64,000 nt of DNA from Deinococcus gobiensis I-0 (GTDB lineage: Bacteria > Deinococcota > Deinococci > Deinococcales > Deinococcaceae): contig NC_017790.1 of the NCBI RefSeq assembly GCF_000252445.1, positions 1,160,501 to 1,224,500 on the forward strand, in the 5' to 3' direction. Positions 1 through 9,605 of the stretch are shown in pieces. Each line of letters begins with the position of its first letter. Within the stretch, counting starts at the first letter, position 1. The notes below the pieces were generated by a model that did no database searches, was not told the DNA's origin, and worked only from the letters and a program-made list of their open reading frames with translations. The position numbers were made by a program, and so were the translations under genes.

Positions 1-883
1 TTTCGGGGACGGCCGGGCCGGGCGGCGGCGTCGTGAACCAGCCCGGCGCGGCTCCGGCACGCGGCCGGGGCAGGCCACGCGGATGTTCGGCCGCCTGCCC
101 GTGGTCCCCGGCCGCGCCCGAGAGGTGGGCCTCGCCGAAGGTCAGGAGGTCGCCTGCCGGCGCGAACAGCCCCCCGGCGCCCGCCAGCGGCCCGAAACCC
201 GTCGGCTCGTGACCTCCCAGCAGGCCGCGCGGCGCGATCAGTTCGCCCGGTGCGGGCTTCAGGCCGGTGCGCGGCAGGCCCAGCGGCCCGGTGACGTGCC
301 CGGCGAGCGCTGCGCCGTAGCCCTCCGCCGACAGGGCCTCGCCCGCCGCGTGGGCCAGGGCCAGGGCCAGGACACCTACGCCCAGGTTCGAGTACAGGAA
401 GGTGGGGGGCCGGGGCTCGCGACTCCAGCGCCGGGCACTGGCGAGGGCCTGCGCGCCCGTCATGTGGCCGTAGGGATCGTGGTAGCGGGTCAGGGCCGTC
501 AGGGCCGCGCGCGCCGGGTGGCCCGGCACCCCGGCGGTGTGGGTGGCGAGCCGCCGCGCCGTGAAGTGCGCGGGCAGCCCCCGCAGCGGTCCCCCCAGGC
601 GGCGCAGGGGCAGGTCCCAGGTCAGCGCGCCGCGCGCGACGAGCGCCGAGGCGAGCGCCGCCGTGAACGGCTTGGTCACGCTCGCCAGCTCGAAGACGCC
701 CGCCGGGGACACGCCGCCGACCGGCACGAGCAGCCGCGTGCCGCCGCGCGACACGCCCACCACCCCGCCCCTCGGCAGCGCGGCGCGCACCACCGCCGGC
801 AGCACCCCCCGCTGCTCGTGCCCCAGGTCCAGCAGCTCGGCGGCCTCGGCCAGCCGGGCGCGCAGGGGATCGCGGCGAAACAT
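1..883 (-). CDS. Serine hydrolase, class C beta-lactamase fold (C-terminus beyond window)
   Basis: An open minus-strand frame runs from an ATG at 883 to the window edge without a stop, so the C-terminus is missing. It shows the class C beta-lactamase/DD-peptidase/esterase signatures: SxxK as SVTK at about residues 67-70 (nucleophile Ser, general base Lys) and YxN as YSN near residue 164. A glycine-rich GGLFAPAGDL segment follows, like the AGGL.S...DL stretch of this family. The family hydrolyses beta-lactams, esters or D-amino-acid peptides, and substrate cannot be told from sequence. No signal peptide is evident, which argues against a classical periplasmic beta-lactamase. The zapE stop lies 2 nt upstream, so it is the third gene of the S4-zapE unit. 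Confidence 0.8.
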   Translation of the reverse strand, partial: MFRRDPLRARLAEAAELLDLGHEQRGVLPAVVRAALPRGGVVGVSRGGTRLLVPVGGVSPAGVFELASVTKPFTAALASALVARGALTWDLPLRRLGGPLRGLPAHFTARRLATHTAGVPGHPARAALTALTRYHDPYGHMTGAQALASARRWSREPRPPTFLYSNLGVGVLALALAHAAGEALSAEGYGAALAGHVTGPLGLPRTGLKPAPGELIAPRGLLGGHEPTGFGPLAGAGGLFAPAGDLLTFGEAHLSGAAGDHGQAAEHPRGLPRPRAGAAPGWFTTPPPGPAVPE

Positions 884-885
884 CG

Positions 886-1892
<1,007 letters not shown>

Positions 1893-1896
<4 letters not shown>

Positions 1897-2594
1897 CGGT
1901 GAACGTCCAGCTCCACCTTGAAGTTGCCCCGGCGCGTCTCGTTCACGACCCGCTTGAAGTCGATGCGGCCCAGCCCCTCGGCGCTGAGGCTGTCGCCCTC
2001 GCGGATTTCGCTGCTGGAGCGGGCCGGCTGGCCGTTGAGGCGCACTTTGCCGCCGTCGATCCCCTGCTGGAAGTACGCGCGGCTGACCCCGAAGCCCTTG
2101 GCCCCCACCACGTCCACCCGCATGGAGGGCACCACGACCTCGCGGACCTTGCTGCCCTTGCCGGCCGTCTCGCCGACCTCCTCGACCTCGACCTCGCGCC
2201 CGCCGAGTTCGGTGAGGGCCTCGATGGCCTGCGCCGCCTTGCCGGCCGCAGCGATCAGGAAGGCCCCGCCGCGCTCCTCGCGAATGTCCCCGAGCTGCTC
2301 CTCGTTGAGTTCCAGGCGGCGCAGCTGCACCGCGAAGTCCTGAAGGTCCCAGCCGGGGCCGCCGGGCGCCGGGGTCACGCGCCACACGCCCACGCCCGAG
2401 TCCACCTCGGGGATGTGGGCGGGGTAGAGGGTCAGGACCACGCGCCGGGCGTCGGGAAAGCCGCCCGCGAACTTGTGGTGGACCTCGTCGTCTTGCAGCA
2501 GCCGGCGGTCGATCTCGTCGCCGTCCACGAAGGGCGTGCGGACCACGCGCCCGCCGCGCGCCTGGGCCACCAGGGTAGAGAGCTTCTGCTTCAT
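1893..2594 (-). CDS. S4-domain RNA-binding protein (YlmH-like)
   Basis: 233 aa starting MKQKLSTLVA. The C-terminal third (about 158-220) is a typical S4 fold: VPSMRVDVVGAKGFGVSRAY followed by GKVRLNGQP and IREGDSLSAEGLG, as in YlmH and the photosystem II S4 proteins. The N-terminal part resembles the YlmH RNA-binding module. Bacillus YlmH has been linked to ribosome rescue and division; the role here is inferred. A TAGAGT -10 element lies 7 nt before the ATG, so the mRNA is probably leaderless, which decides this start over the further-upstream in-frame codon. Confidence 0.85.
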
Positions 2595-2601
2595 GCCCGC
2601 C

Positions 2602-2607
2602 ACTCTA
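2602..2607 (-). promoter_or_regulatory. -10 element of the S4-zapE operon (leaderless)
   Basis: TAGAGT on the minus strand, 7 nt upstream of the ATG at 2594. Transcription would begin at or next to the start codon. Confidence 0.55.
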
Positions 2608-2677
2608 GAGCAGCCCGCGCGGCACACGCCCCCCAGGGCAAGGGAGCCTGAAGGGGCGTGGACAGGGCGCGTGGGGT

Positions 2678-3601
2678 TCAGGGGAGCTTGTTGCCCGCCG
2701 CGCGGTAGATGCCGTACCAGTCCTCGCGCGACATGGTGACCTCAGCGGCCTTGGCGCAGTCGCGCAGGCGCTCGATGTTCATGGTGCCGGTCACCGGCTG
2801 CATCCTGGCAGGGTGGCGCAGCAGCCACGCGATGGCGATGGTCGTGTTGCTCACGCCGTGCGTGGCCGCCACGCGGTCGATCTCGGCGTTCAGCTCGGGG
2901 AACTTGGGGTTGTCGAGGAACACGCCCTCGAAAAAGCCGAACTGGAAGGGCGACCAGGGCTGGATGGTCACGTCGTTCAGGCGGCAGTAGTCCAGGATGC
3001 CGCCGTCGTGGTCCACCGAGGGCGGGTTGGTCATGTTCACGTTGATGCCGCTGTCGATCATGCCCGTGTGCATGATCCCGAGTTGCAGCTGGTTGGCGAC
3101 GAGCGGCTGGCGCACGTACTTCTTCAGCAGCTCCATCTGGTAGGGGTGCTGGTTCGACACGCCGAAGTGCCGCACCTTGCCCGCCGCTTCCAGCTCGTCG
3201 AAGGCCGCCGCCACTTCCTCCGGCTCGACCAGCGTGTCGGGGCGGTGCAGCAGCAGCACGTCGAGGTAGTCGGTCTTCAGGCGCTTGAGGATGCCGTCCA
3301 CCGACGCCAGGATGTGCGCCTTGCTGAAGTCGAAGGTCTGGACGTCCTGCCGGATGCCGCACTTGGACTGGAGCAGCATCTGGTCGCGCCGCAGCCCGAG
3401 CGCCTGCACGGCGTCCGCGAAGATCTCCTCGCAGCGGCCCTTGCCGTAGATGTCGGCGTGGTCGAAGAAGGTCGCGCCCGCGTCCACCGACGCGCCCACG
3501 AAGGCCTGGGCCTGCGCGCTGTCGAGCGAGTCGATGCGCATGCAGCCGACCGCCACCACCGGAACGTCGAGGTCGCTGGTGCCGAGTTTGATGGTTCTCA
3601 T
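2678..3601 (-). CDS. Aldo/keto reductase, YdhF-type
   Basis: 307 aa, starting MRTIKLGTSDLDV. The aldo/keto reductase tetrad is recognisable: Asp47 and Tyr52 in FFDHADIYG, Lys80 in LLQSKCGI and a His in LLLHRPD. The segment HFGVSNQHPYQMELL and a closing GTMNIERL region match the YdhF branch of NADP(H)-dependent oxidoreductases. The physiological substrate is unknown. A purine-rich stretch (CAGGGGGAAAACAG) before the ATG can serve as a ribosome site, so unlike many neighbours this mRNA probably has a leader. It stands alone. Confidence 0.88.
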   Translation of the reverse strand: MRTIKLGTSDLDVPVVAVGCMRIDSLDSAQAQAFVGASVDAGATFFDHADIYGKGRCEEIFADAVQALGLRRDQMLLQSKCGIRQDVQTFDFSKAHILASVDGILKRLKTDYLDVLLLHRPDTLVEPEEVAAAFDELEAAGKVRHFGVSNQHPYQMELLKKYVRQPLVANQLQLGIMHTGMIDSGINVNMTNPPSVDHDGGILDYCRLNDVTIQPWSPFQFGFFEGVFLDNPKFPELNAEIDRVAATHGVSNTTIAIAWLLRHPARMQPVTGTMNIERLRDCAKAAEVTMSREDWYGIYRAAGNKLP

Positions 3602-3748
3602 GGTCTGTTTTCCCCCTGAAAGAAATCCGGGCGCTGTGGGCGCCGCTGCGGGCCTGCTGAATTTCGGGCGCCCGCATTGAAGCACGCCGGAAGGCGCCGG
3701 GGCTTCAGGCCGGACCTTCACCGCGTCTTCAGGTGCCTGCCGGGGCCG

Positions 3749-4555
3749 CTACGGCGCGCCGAACACCTGCACCCAGTAGGTCGGAAACAGGGTGGTCGCC
3801 GTGCCGTTGTTCACGGCGCCGCCGAACAGCGTCCAGGCGGGGTTCATCAGGTTCTCGCAGTGGCCGGGGCTGCCCAGCAGGCTCTGCACGGCCTCCTGCG
3901 CCGTGACCGGCCCGTAGGACAGGTTCTCGCCCACGCCGCCCCGGAAGCCGTAGGCGGCGGCGCGCTCCAGCGGCCCGCTGCCGTCCTGGGGGTTGACGTG
4001 GCCCCGGAAGTCCAGCCGCACGAGGTCGGTCGCCTGCCGGGCCGCCGCCGCCTCCAGCCGGGGGTCCCATTTCAGGGGGGGCGCGGCGTTCATGAGCTTG
4101 TCTCCGCATTTCTGGCCCTGAAACCGGGCGCGGTTGGTGGCCGCCAGAAGGTCGGCCAGCCAGCGCCGGCTCTGGGTCAGGTCCACGCGCGCCGGAACCG
4201 CCGCGATCAGGGAGAGCCGGTGGCCCGAGACGCTCAGGCCGTATTCGCCCAGACCGCGCCAGGGCGCGCAGCTTTCCTGCACCGCCCGGCGCAGCCCGGC
4301 GAGGTCCCCGAAGGTGAGCTGCCAGCCGTGCGCGTCGTGGGCGCGGTAGCCCTGCCCCGCCAGCGCGCGGCCCAGCTCCTGACCGCGCAGCACGTCGCGG
4401 GCAGCCAGGGCCAGCGCGGGCGTGTCCTGCGCGCTCACGCCGCAGCGGGCGAGTTCCTGCCGGACAGCGGCGGCGGGATCGGCCCCGGTCTGGGCCAGGG
4501 CCCCGCAGGCGAGCAGCGCGGCGACGAGGGCAGACAGGGCGGGCCGGAGCTTCAT
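3749..4555 (-). CDS. Secreted CAP-domain (SCP/PR1-like) protein
   Basis: 268 aa. It begins with a signal peptide (MKLRPALSALVAALLACGALAQ; cleavage likely after ALA or at AQ). The C-terminal half (about 138-268) is a CAP domain: NRARF near its start, GHVNPQDGSGP, GENLSYG, then SPGHCENLMNP and a terminal WVQVFG. Cysteines at KCG and GHCEN could form a disulfide. Bacterial CAP proteins are secreted and of mostly unknown function. The N-terminal 110 residues are unassigned. It neighbours two more exported proteins on the same strand. Confidence 0.85.
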   Translation of the reverse strand: MKLRPALSALVAALLACGALAQTGADPAAAVRQELARCGVSAQDTPALALAARDVLRGQELGRALAGQGYRAHDAHGWQLTFGDLAGLRRAVQESCAPWRGLGEYGLSVSGHRLSLIAAVPARVDLTQSRRWLADLLAATNRARFQGQKCGDKLMNAAPPLKWDPRLEAAAARQATDLVRLDFRGHVNPQDGSGPLERAAAYGFRGGVGENLSYGPVTAQEAVQSLLGSPGHCENLMNPAWTLFGGAVNNGTATTLFPTYWVQVFGAP

Positions 4556-4595
4556 GCGCCGCCCAGCCTAGCGGGCCGGACCTGACGGCCTTCTG

Positions 4596-5225
4596 TCAGC
4601 GCTCGGCCGGGCTGTCCTTGGCCGGGTCCGGCAGGGGCCGCAGCGCGCCACCGTCGCCGAAGCGCAGTTCCGCGACGGCCACCGCGCCGCTGAGCAGCGT
4701 GACCCGCACCTGCGGCCCGACCACCCGCACCGCCCCCGAAACGTACAGCCCCCGCACCTGGGCCGACAGGCGCGCGCGGGCCTGGGTACCCAGCGTGACC
4801 GGCGTCCCGGCCGCCAGCGGGAGGGGCGGGGTCGGCGCGGCGGCCCAGGGACCGGGGCGCTTGCCGAGGGGGCCGCCCACCGGCGGCGGCGTGGCGAGGG
4901 GCTGCACATTGCCCTGAAGGTCGATGCCGACGGCGCTGACCGCCTGGCCCTGATAGGTCAGGACGGCCTCGGCCCCGGCGGGCGCGCTGCGCACGGTCCC
5001 GATCTGGAGGGCCGTGACGACCTGCGCGGCGCGCGCCAGGACCGTGCGGGTCTGCGCCAGGGTCAGGGTGACCTGCGGCTGGGGAGGACGGGGACCGGCG
5101 GGCGCCCGCTGCTCGGTGCCCGGCGGCGTCTGGCCGAGCGCCGAACCGCCCAGAACCCCGACACACAGCAGCGCTGCGGCGAGGGCACCGGGCCGGACGT
5201 TGAAGGGGAGTCTGGATCTGGTCAT
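4596..5225 (-). CDS. Secreted hypothetical protein
   Basis: 209 aa from the ATG at 5225, with a signal peptide (basic MTRSRLPFNVR, hydrophobic ALAAALLCVGVLG, cleavage near ALGQ). The mature part starts Pro-rich, then alternates short beta-type stretches (QVTLTLAQTRTVL, VTLGTQARARLSAQVRG, VRVTLLSGAVAV). No family recognised. A start 10 codons upstream (5255) is possible but would put extra charge before the signal sequence. A TACCCT box lies 12 nt upstream of the chosen ATG. Confidence 0.7.
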   Translation of the reverse strand: MTRSRLPFNVRPGALAAALLCVGVLGGSALGQTPPGTEQRAPAGPRPPQPQVTLTLAQTRTVLARAAQVVTALQIGTVRSAPAGAEAVLTYQGQAVSAVGIDLQGNVQPLATPPPVGGPLGKRPGPWAAAPTPPLPLAAGTPVTLGTQARARLSAQVRGLYVSGAVRVVGPQVRVTLLSGAVAVAELRFGDGGALRPLPDPAKDSPAER

Positions 5226-5351
5226 GGTCTGGCCTTCAGGGTAGGCCTCCGACATGAAGGCCGGGGCAGGACGGGCGCCCGGGAACAGGTCCGGGCAAAG
5301 GCACAGGGGCCAGCGCGGCGGCTGACCCCTGTGTGCGTCTGTCGGCCGGAC

Positions 5352-6267
5352 TTACTTGCCGGGGGTGACGGGCGCGGGCGCGGCTTCGCCCGGCTGGGCA
5401 GGCGTGGCCGGAGCGGCGCCGGGCTGCACCGGGGCGCCGGGCTTGGCGGGCGTGCCGGGGCGCACGGGAGCGCCGGGCTTGGCCGCCGCGCCGGGAGCGG
5501 GCGGGGTGGGCCAGGGCCGCGCCCTGGGGGGCCTGGCCGGGCATCGCGGGCACGCAGTTCAGGACGCGGTCGCCGAGGCGGCCCTGTTCGCCGCGCGGCG
5601 CGCCGGCTTCACGCTGACCGGGCTGGGGCTGCTTGCCGGCCTGGGGCGCGGCGGGCGCGGCCTGGCCAGCGGGCGGAGCGGGCGGAGTGGGCTGCTGGCC
5701 CGAGGCGTCGGCAGGAGCCGCCAGACCGGGCTGAGGGGCGTCCGCGCCGGGGGCGGGCGGGGTGGGCAGGGCCGCGCCGGGCTGAGCGGTGCCCGTCTGG
5801 GGTGCGGGGGCGGCGGGGGCGGCCATACCGGGCGTCATGGCGCCGGGGGCAGGCGGAGTGGGCAGAGCGGCGCCGGGCTGGGCCGATCCGGCAGCCGGGG
5901 CAGGCGGGGTGGGCAGGCCGCGCATTTCGGGGCGGCCGACCTGACCGGCCTGGGCGCCTGCCGGGGCGACGGTGCAGAAGTACGCTTCACCCTGGCCCTG
6001 GGGGGCGCGGGGAGCCTGCGGGGCCTGGGGGCCACGGGCCGGGCCACCCTGAGCGGGGGCACGCTGGCCGGGGGTCACCGGGGCCGGGGCGGCCGGGGTC
6101 CGGGCCTGGCCGGGCTGGGTCGCCGGCGCAGCGGGGGCGGTCACGGCGGGGGCCACGGGCGCCTGGGTGGTCGGCGAGGCGGAGCCGCCGGCGGCGAGGC
6201 TCGAGCCCATCAGGGTCAGGGTCAGCAGGGTCAGGGCGGGCAGGGTCTTGCGGTTCAGGTGTCGCAT
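5352..6267 (-). CDS. Secreted Pro/Ala-rich repeat protein, interrupted by an apparent frameshift
   Basis: The ATG at 6267 opens a signal peptide (MRHLNRKTLPALTLLTLTLMGSSLAAGG). The mature part is Pro/Ala/Gly/Gln-rich with at least three copies of a GAALPTPPAPGA-type unit and one YFCTV cysteine. In the fourth unit the frame breaks: the strand carries GCCCTGGCCCACC where the other units have GCCCTGCCCACC, one extra C (plus-strand 5511 or 5512). Past that point the original frame turns Arg-rich. The frame one base over continues as LPTPPAPGA and KPGAP/PVTPGK repeats to a TAA at 5354-5352. Removing one base gives a coherent 304-aa protein. Function unknown; likely cell-envelope or extracellular. 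Confidence 0.65.
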
Positions 6268-6463
6268 GGGGAATCTCCTGGGGTGAGGTGGACGGAGGGC
6301 CTTCGCCTTCCGGACGCGCTGTCCGGCGGGGGCCGCTGTCCTGAGCAAGAGTGTGCCAGCCGGGGCTGAAGCGCTTCCGGAACGCCGCTGAACGAATGCT
6401 GAATGCGGCGAGCGGGGCCGGCGGCCCGTCTCGAAAAGCCTGTCCTGGCGCCCGGAGCGCCGC

Positions 6464-7924
6464 TCAGGGCCGCGTTTCGCCGGGGTCGCCCAGGGGCAGC
6501 GTGAAGCCCACCCGCAGCTCGTTTCCCTCCTGCGCGGCGAAGGTGTCGCCGCCGTGCGCGCGCGCGGTCGCCTGCACGATGGACAGGCCCAGTCCCGACC
6601 CGCCGTCGCCCTGCCGGGTCTGCGGCCCGCGCGCGAAACGGTCGAACAGCCGGGGCAGGAACTCCGGGGGCAGCGAGGCGGGATTGCGCACGCTCAGCAC
6701 GGCGCGGCCCTCCTCCCGGCGCAGTTCGGCGCGCACCACCGCGCCCGGCGGGCTGTAGGCGGCGGCGTTGCCCAGGAGGTTGTGCAGCGCCCCCGCGACG
6801 CGGGTCCGGTCGGCCCAGGCGCTCAGGGCCGGTGGGGCCTGCACCTCGAAGTTCACCTGCGGGGCGAGGTCGGCGCTGCGGGCCACCTCGGCGCGCAGCA
6901 GCTCGCCCAAGTCGGTGACCTCGCGGCGCAGCGGCTCGCCCGCGTCAAGCTTGCTCAGCAGCAGCAGGTCGCCGACCAGCCGCGCGGCGCGCCGGGTCTC
7001 GCGGCGCAGGTTGTCCAGCAGCCGGGCGCGGGTTTCGCGGGCCTTGTCGCTCTCGTCCAGGGCCACGCGCTCCAGAATCTCCAGACTGCCCTGCATCGCC
7101 GCGAGCGGGGTACGCAGCTCGTGCGAGGCGTCCGCGACGAAGGTGCGGGTACGCGCCTCCTCGGTCTCCAGCCGCGCGAAGGCCCCCTGGAGCCGCCCGA
7201 GCATCTGGTTGAGGCTGCCCGCCAGCGAGGACACCTCGTCCTGGGCCGGGGGCAGCGGCAGCCGCACCGACAGGTCGCCCGCGCCCAGCGTGCGGGCCTG
7301 CGCCGCCATGTCGCGCAGCGGACGCAGGCCCAGGCGCAGCAGCCGCGCGCCCAGCAGCGCGAGCAGGGCCAGCGCCCCGGCCGCCAGCAGCGCGTAGCTG
7401 CCGATGACCCCCAGGGCGAGGCGGCCCCCGACGTTGCTGGGGGTCGCCAGCCCCGCCACGAGGTCGCCGGAAATCCGCAGCAGGAACAGCGTGCTGCCGC
7501 CCCCCGGCAGCGGCCACTGGGCAGCCCCCTGCTGCCGGGCGACCTGCGCGCGGGCGGCGGGCAGCTCGGGGTGCGGAGCGGTGTCGGTGTAGCACAGCGC
7601 CGAGGGTTTGCCCTGCGCGTCGGGGCAGTCGGCGCTGGGGGCGTCCAGCACCAGCACGCCCCAGGTGCCCGAGGCGAGCGCCGTGGCCGCGAGGTCCTGA
7701 TAGGCCGCGTACAGCCGGGTCTGGGCGTCGTCCTCGGCCTGGGCGCTGCGGGCGATGAGGGCCAGCCCGCCCGAGGTGAGCTGCCTGGCCTGCGCGTCCC
7801 CGAAGTCGCGTACCCGCAGGAACAGCAGCCCCCCGATGAGCAGCAGGGTCAGGGCCACGCCGCCCAGCAGCAGCGCGAGCAGCCGCGCGCTCAGGCCCAG
7901 CGGGGTCAGGGACCGGAGGGGCAC
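6464..7924 (-). CDS. Sensor histidine kinase (EnvZ/PhoR-like architecture)
   Basis: 486 aa. TM1 at about 15-37, extracytoplasmic sensor region about 38-165 (two Cys, near residues 100 and 111), TM2 about 170-193, HAMP about 195-247. The dimerisation/phosphoacceptor box is FVADASHELRTPL with His268. The ATP-binding N box (LHNLLGNAAAYSP), an F-box-like LFDRFARG and the G box GGSGLGLSIV are all intact, so it should be active. The response-regulator gene ends 9 nt upstream and the two are surely co-transcribed. The signal is unknown. The adjacent secreted genes 4596-6267 are possible targets by position only. Confidence 0.92.
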   Translation of the reverse strand: MPLRSLTPLGLSARLLALLLGGVALTLLLIGGLLFLRVRDFGDAQARQLTSGGLALIARSAQAEDDAQTRLYAAYQDLAATALASGTWGVLVLDAPSADCPDAQGKPSALCYTDTAPHPELPAARAQVARQQGAAQWPLPGGGSTLFLLRISGDLVAGLATPSNVGGRLALGVIGSYALLAAGALALLALLGARLLRLGLRPLRDMAAQARTLGAGDLSVRLPLPPAQDEVSSLAGSLNQMLGRLQGAFARLETEEARTRTFVADASHELRTPLAAMQGSLEILERVALDESDKARETRARLLDNLRRETRRAARLVGDLLLLSKLDAGEPLRREVTDLGELLRAEVARSADLAPQVNFEVQAPPALSAWADRTRVAGALHNLLGNAAAYSPPGAVVRAELRREEGRAVLSVRNPASLPPEFLPRLFDRFARGPQTRQGDGGSGLGLSIVQATARAHGGDTFAAQEGNELRVGFTLPLGDPGETRP

Positions 7925-7933
7925 GCGCCGGGC

Positions 7934-8608
7934 CTACCGCAGCCGCAGGGCGTAGCCGGCCCCGCGCACGGTATGGATCAGCTCGGGGTCGCCCAGCGCC
8001 CGGCGCAGCTGGCGCACGTACACCTCGACGATGTTGTCGTCGCCCAGAAAGCCCGCGCCCCACACCATGTCCAGCAGCGCCGCCTTGCTCAGCGCCCGCT
8101 CGGGCTGGCGCAGAAAGGCCGCGAGCAGGTCCAGGGCGCGCGGGGTGAGTTCCAGCGGCTGCCCGGCGCGGGTCGCCTCACGCAGTTCGGTGTCCAGGCT
8201 CAGGTCGGCGTAGGTCAGGACCCGGCCCTCCTCGGGAGCCGCGCGGCGCAGCACGGCCCGCAGCCGCGCCACGAGTTCCCCGAAGTGGAAGGGCTTGACG
8301 AGGTAGTCGTCGGCCCCCTGGCTCAGCCCGGCGATGCGGTCCTCGACGCCGTCGCGGGCCGTCAGGATCAGGACCGGCACGTTCTGACCGGGGCGGCTGC
8401 CCCGGCGCAGGGCGCGCAGCACCTCCAAGCCGCCGACGCCCGGCAGTCCCAGGTCCAGGATCAGGGCGTCGGGGGGACCGGCCGCCAGCAGGTCCAGCGC
8501 CTCGCCGCCGCTGGTCGCCACCACGACCTCAAAGCCCTCGTAGCCCAGCCCCAGGCTCAGGTAATCGCGGATGCCCGGATCGTCTTCCACCACCAGCACG
8601 CGCGGCAT
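7934..8608 (-). CDS. OmpR/PhoB-family response regulator
   Basis: 224 aa. Receiver domain with acidic pocket Asp9/Asp10, phosphoacceptor Asp52 (LILDLGLPG), conserved Thr near 83 and Lys105 (DYLVKPF). A winged-helix effector follows (about 125-222: LELTPRALDLLAAFLRQP ... DNIVEVYVRQLRRAL ... IHTVRGAGY). It is the partner of the kinase immediately downstream. A TACACT -10 box 8 nt before the ATG suggests a leaderless transcript for the pair. Confidence 0.94.
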   Translation of the reverse strand: MPRVLVVEDDPGIRDYLSLGLGYEGFEVVVATSGGEALDLLAAGPPDALILDLGLPGVGGLEVLRALRRGSRPGQNVPVLILTARDGVEDRIAGLSQGADDYLVKPFHFGELVARLRAVLRRAAPEEGRVLTYADLSLDTELREATRAGQPLELTPRALDLLAAFLRQPERALSKAALLDMVWGAGFLGDDNIVEVYVRQLRRALGDPELIHTVRGAGYALRLR

Positions 8609-8616
8609 AGGGGGTC

Positions 8617-8622
8617 AGTGTA
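8617..8622 (-). promoter_or_regulatory. -10 element of the two-component operon
   Basis: TACACT, 8 nt upstream of the response-regulator ATG at 8608. Confidence 0.5.
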
Positions 8623-8664
8623 GGGCGGCGCGGCCCCCGGCACCCCGCACATGAAGACTTCCGG

Positions 8665-8874
8665 TCACTCGGCGGCCCGGCCGGCTCCGCCTTCCTCCAG
8701 CTCGGCCAGGCGCAGGCCGCGCCCGTAGAAGTCCCAGAATTCGTCGGTCCAGCCCGCGTACAGGCGGCGGCGGTTGGTCGCGTCGGCGGCCTCTAGGGCC
8801 TCGCCCAGCGCGCGGTAGAAGCGGCTGCCCTGTTCACGCAGGGCGCGGGCGGTCCAGTAGGTCGGCGCGGCCAT
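8665..8874 (-). CDS. Small conserved-looking hypothetical protein
   Basis: 69 aa, MAAPTYWTARALREQGSRF then aromatic-rich helices (RRRLYAGWTDEFWDFYGRGL) and an acidic Gly-rich tail. Not recognised. The composition (many Trp/Tyr/Phe, amphipathic) is that of a folded small protein rather than a random frame. The start at 8874 leaves a 96-nt gap to the divergent parA gene; longer in-frame starts would run into parA. Confidence 0.55.
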   Translation of the reverse strand: MAAPTYWTARALREQGSRFYRALGEALEAADATNRRRLYAGWTDEFWDFYGRGLRLAELEEGGAGRAAE

Positions 8875-8957
8875 CAGGGTGCCCACTCGGGGGTCGGCCA
8901 CAGGAGGATCGGCAGGGGTGTCCACGGGGGCATGATGCCGCCCGCAGGGCCGTCTGC

Positions 8958-8963
8958 TAGGCT
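8958..8963 (+). promoter_or_regulatory. -10 element of the parA-like gene (leaderless)
   Basis: TAGGCT with 7 nt to the ATG at 8971. It supports that ATG over an in-frame ATG at 8932. Confidence 0.55.
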
Positions 8964-8970
8964 CCTGGGC

Positions 8971-9603
8971 ATGACGAGGGTCATTGCCATCACGTCGGAA
9001 AAGGGGGGCGTGGGCAAGAGCACCCTGGCGGTGCACCTGACCGGCGCCCTGCACGGACGTGGCCTGAACACGCTGCTCGTGGACGAGGACGACCGTGTGG
9101 GCAGCGGCCTGCGCTGGGCGCAGCGGGCCCTGGCCGCCGGAACGCCCCTGCCCTTCGGGGTGGTGGGTGCCGACGACGTGAAGCCCAAGATGCTCGCGGG
9201 TCTCGACGCCCTGGTGCTGGACACCGAGGGCCGCCCCCGCCGCAAGGAGCTGCGCCAGCTCGGGGGCCGGGCCGACCTGATCCTGGTGCCCAGCGGCGTT
9301 TCGCCCCTGGAACTCGACGCGACCCGCGAACTGCTGGAGTTTCTGACCCCCGAATTGGACGCCAAGGGCGGCCGGGCGCAGCTGCGCGTCGTCCTGACCC
9401 GCGTGCCCCCGGTGGGCCGCGCGGGCGAGGAAGCGCGCGACGCCCTCGTGCGCGACGGCGCGGCCGTGTGCCGCACGCTGGTGCGCCAGTACGCCGCCTA
9501 CCAGCGGGCCGCCGAGGCGGGCACGCTCGTGCGCGACGTGCGGGACGAGCGCGCCGCCACCGCCTGGGCCGACGTGCAGGCGCTGGCCGAGGAACTGGTG
9601 TAG
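8971..9603 (+). CDS. ParA/MinD-family ATPase, orphan type
   Basis: 210 aa. Deviant Walker A KGGVGKST at residues 11-18; the second motif is LLVDEDDRVGSG (ParA usually has D.D.Q) and the third LVLDTEG. It is short for a ParA, lacks an N-terminal DNA-binding domain, and so resembles type Ib/orphan ParAs that position plasmids, chromosomes or other cargo. The small basic protein starting 3 nt after its stop is the likely partner. No parS-like iteron array is visible nearby, and a chromosomal cargo cannot be named. Confidence 0.85.
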   Translation: MTRVIAITSEKGGVGKSTLAVHLTGALHGRGLNTLLVDEDDRVGSGLRWAQRALAAGTPLPFGVVGADDVKPKMLAGLDALVLDTEGRPRRKELRQLGGRADLILVPSGVSPLELDATRELLEFLTPELDAKGGRAQLRVVLTRVPPVGRAGEEARDALVRDGAAVCRTLVRQYAAYQRAAEAGTLVRDVRDERAATAWADVQALAEELV

Positions 9604-9605
9604 GG

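Noticed and set aside
6554..8623. 689-codon plus-strand ORF spanning the two-component genes
   Set aside because: Antisense shadow of two recognised genes; no domain and His/Gln/Arg-rich composition typical of reverse frames in high-GC DNA.
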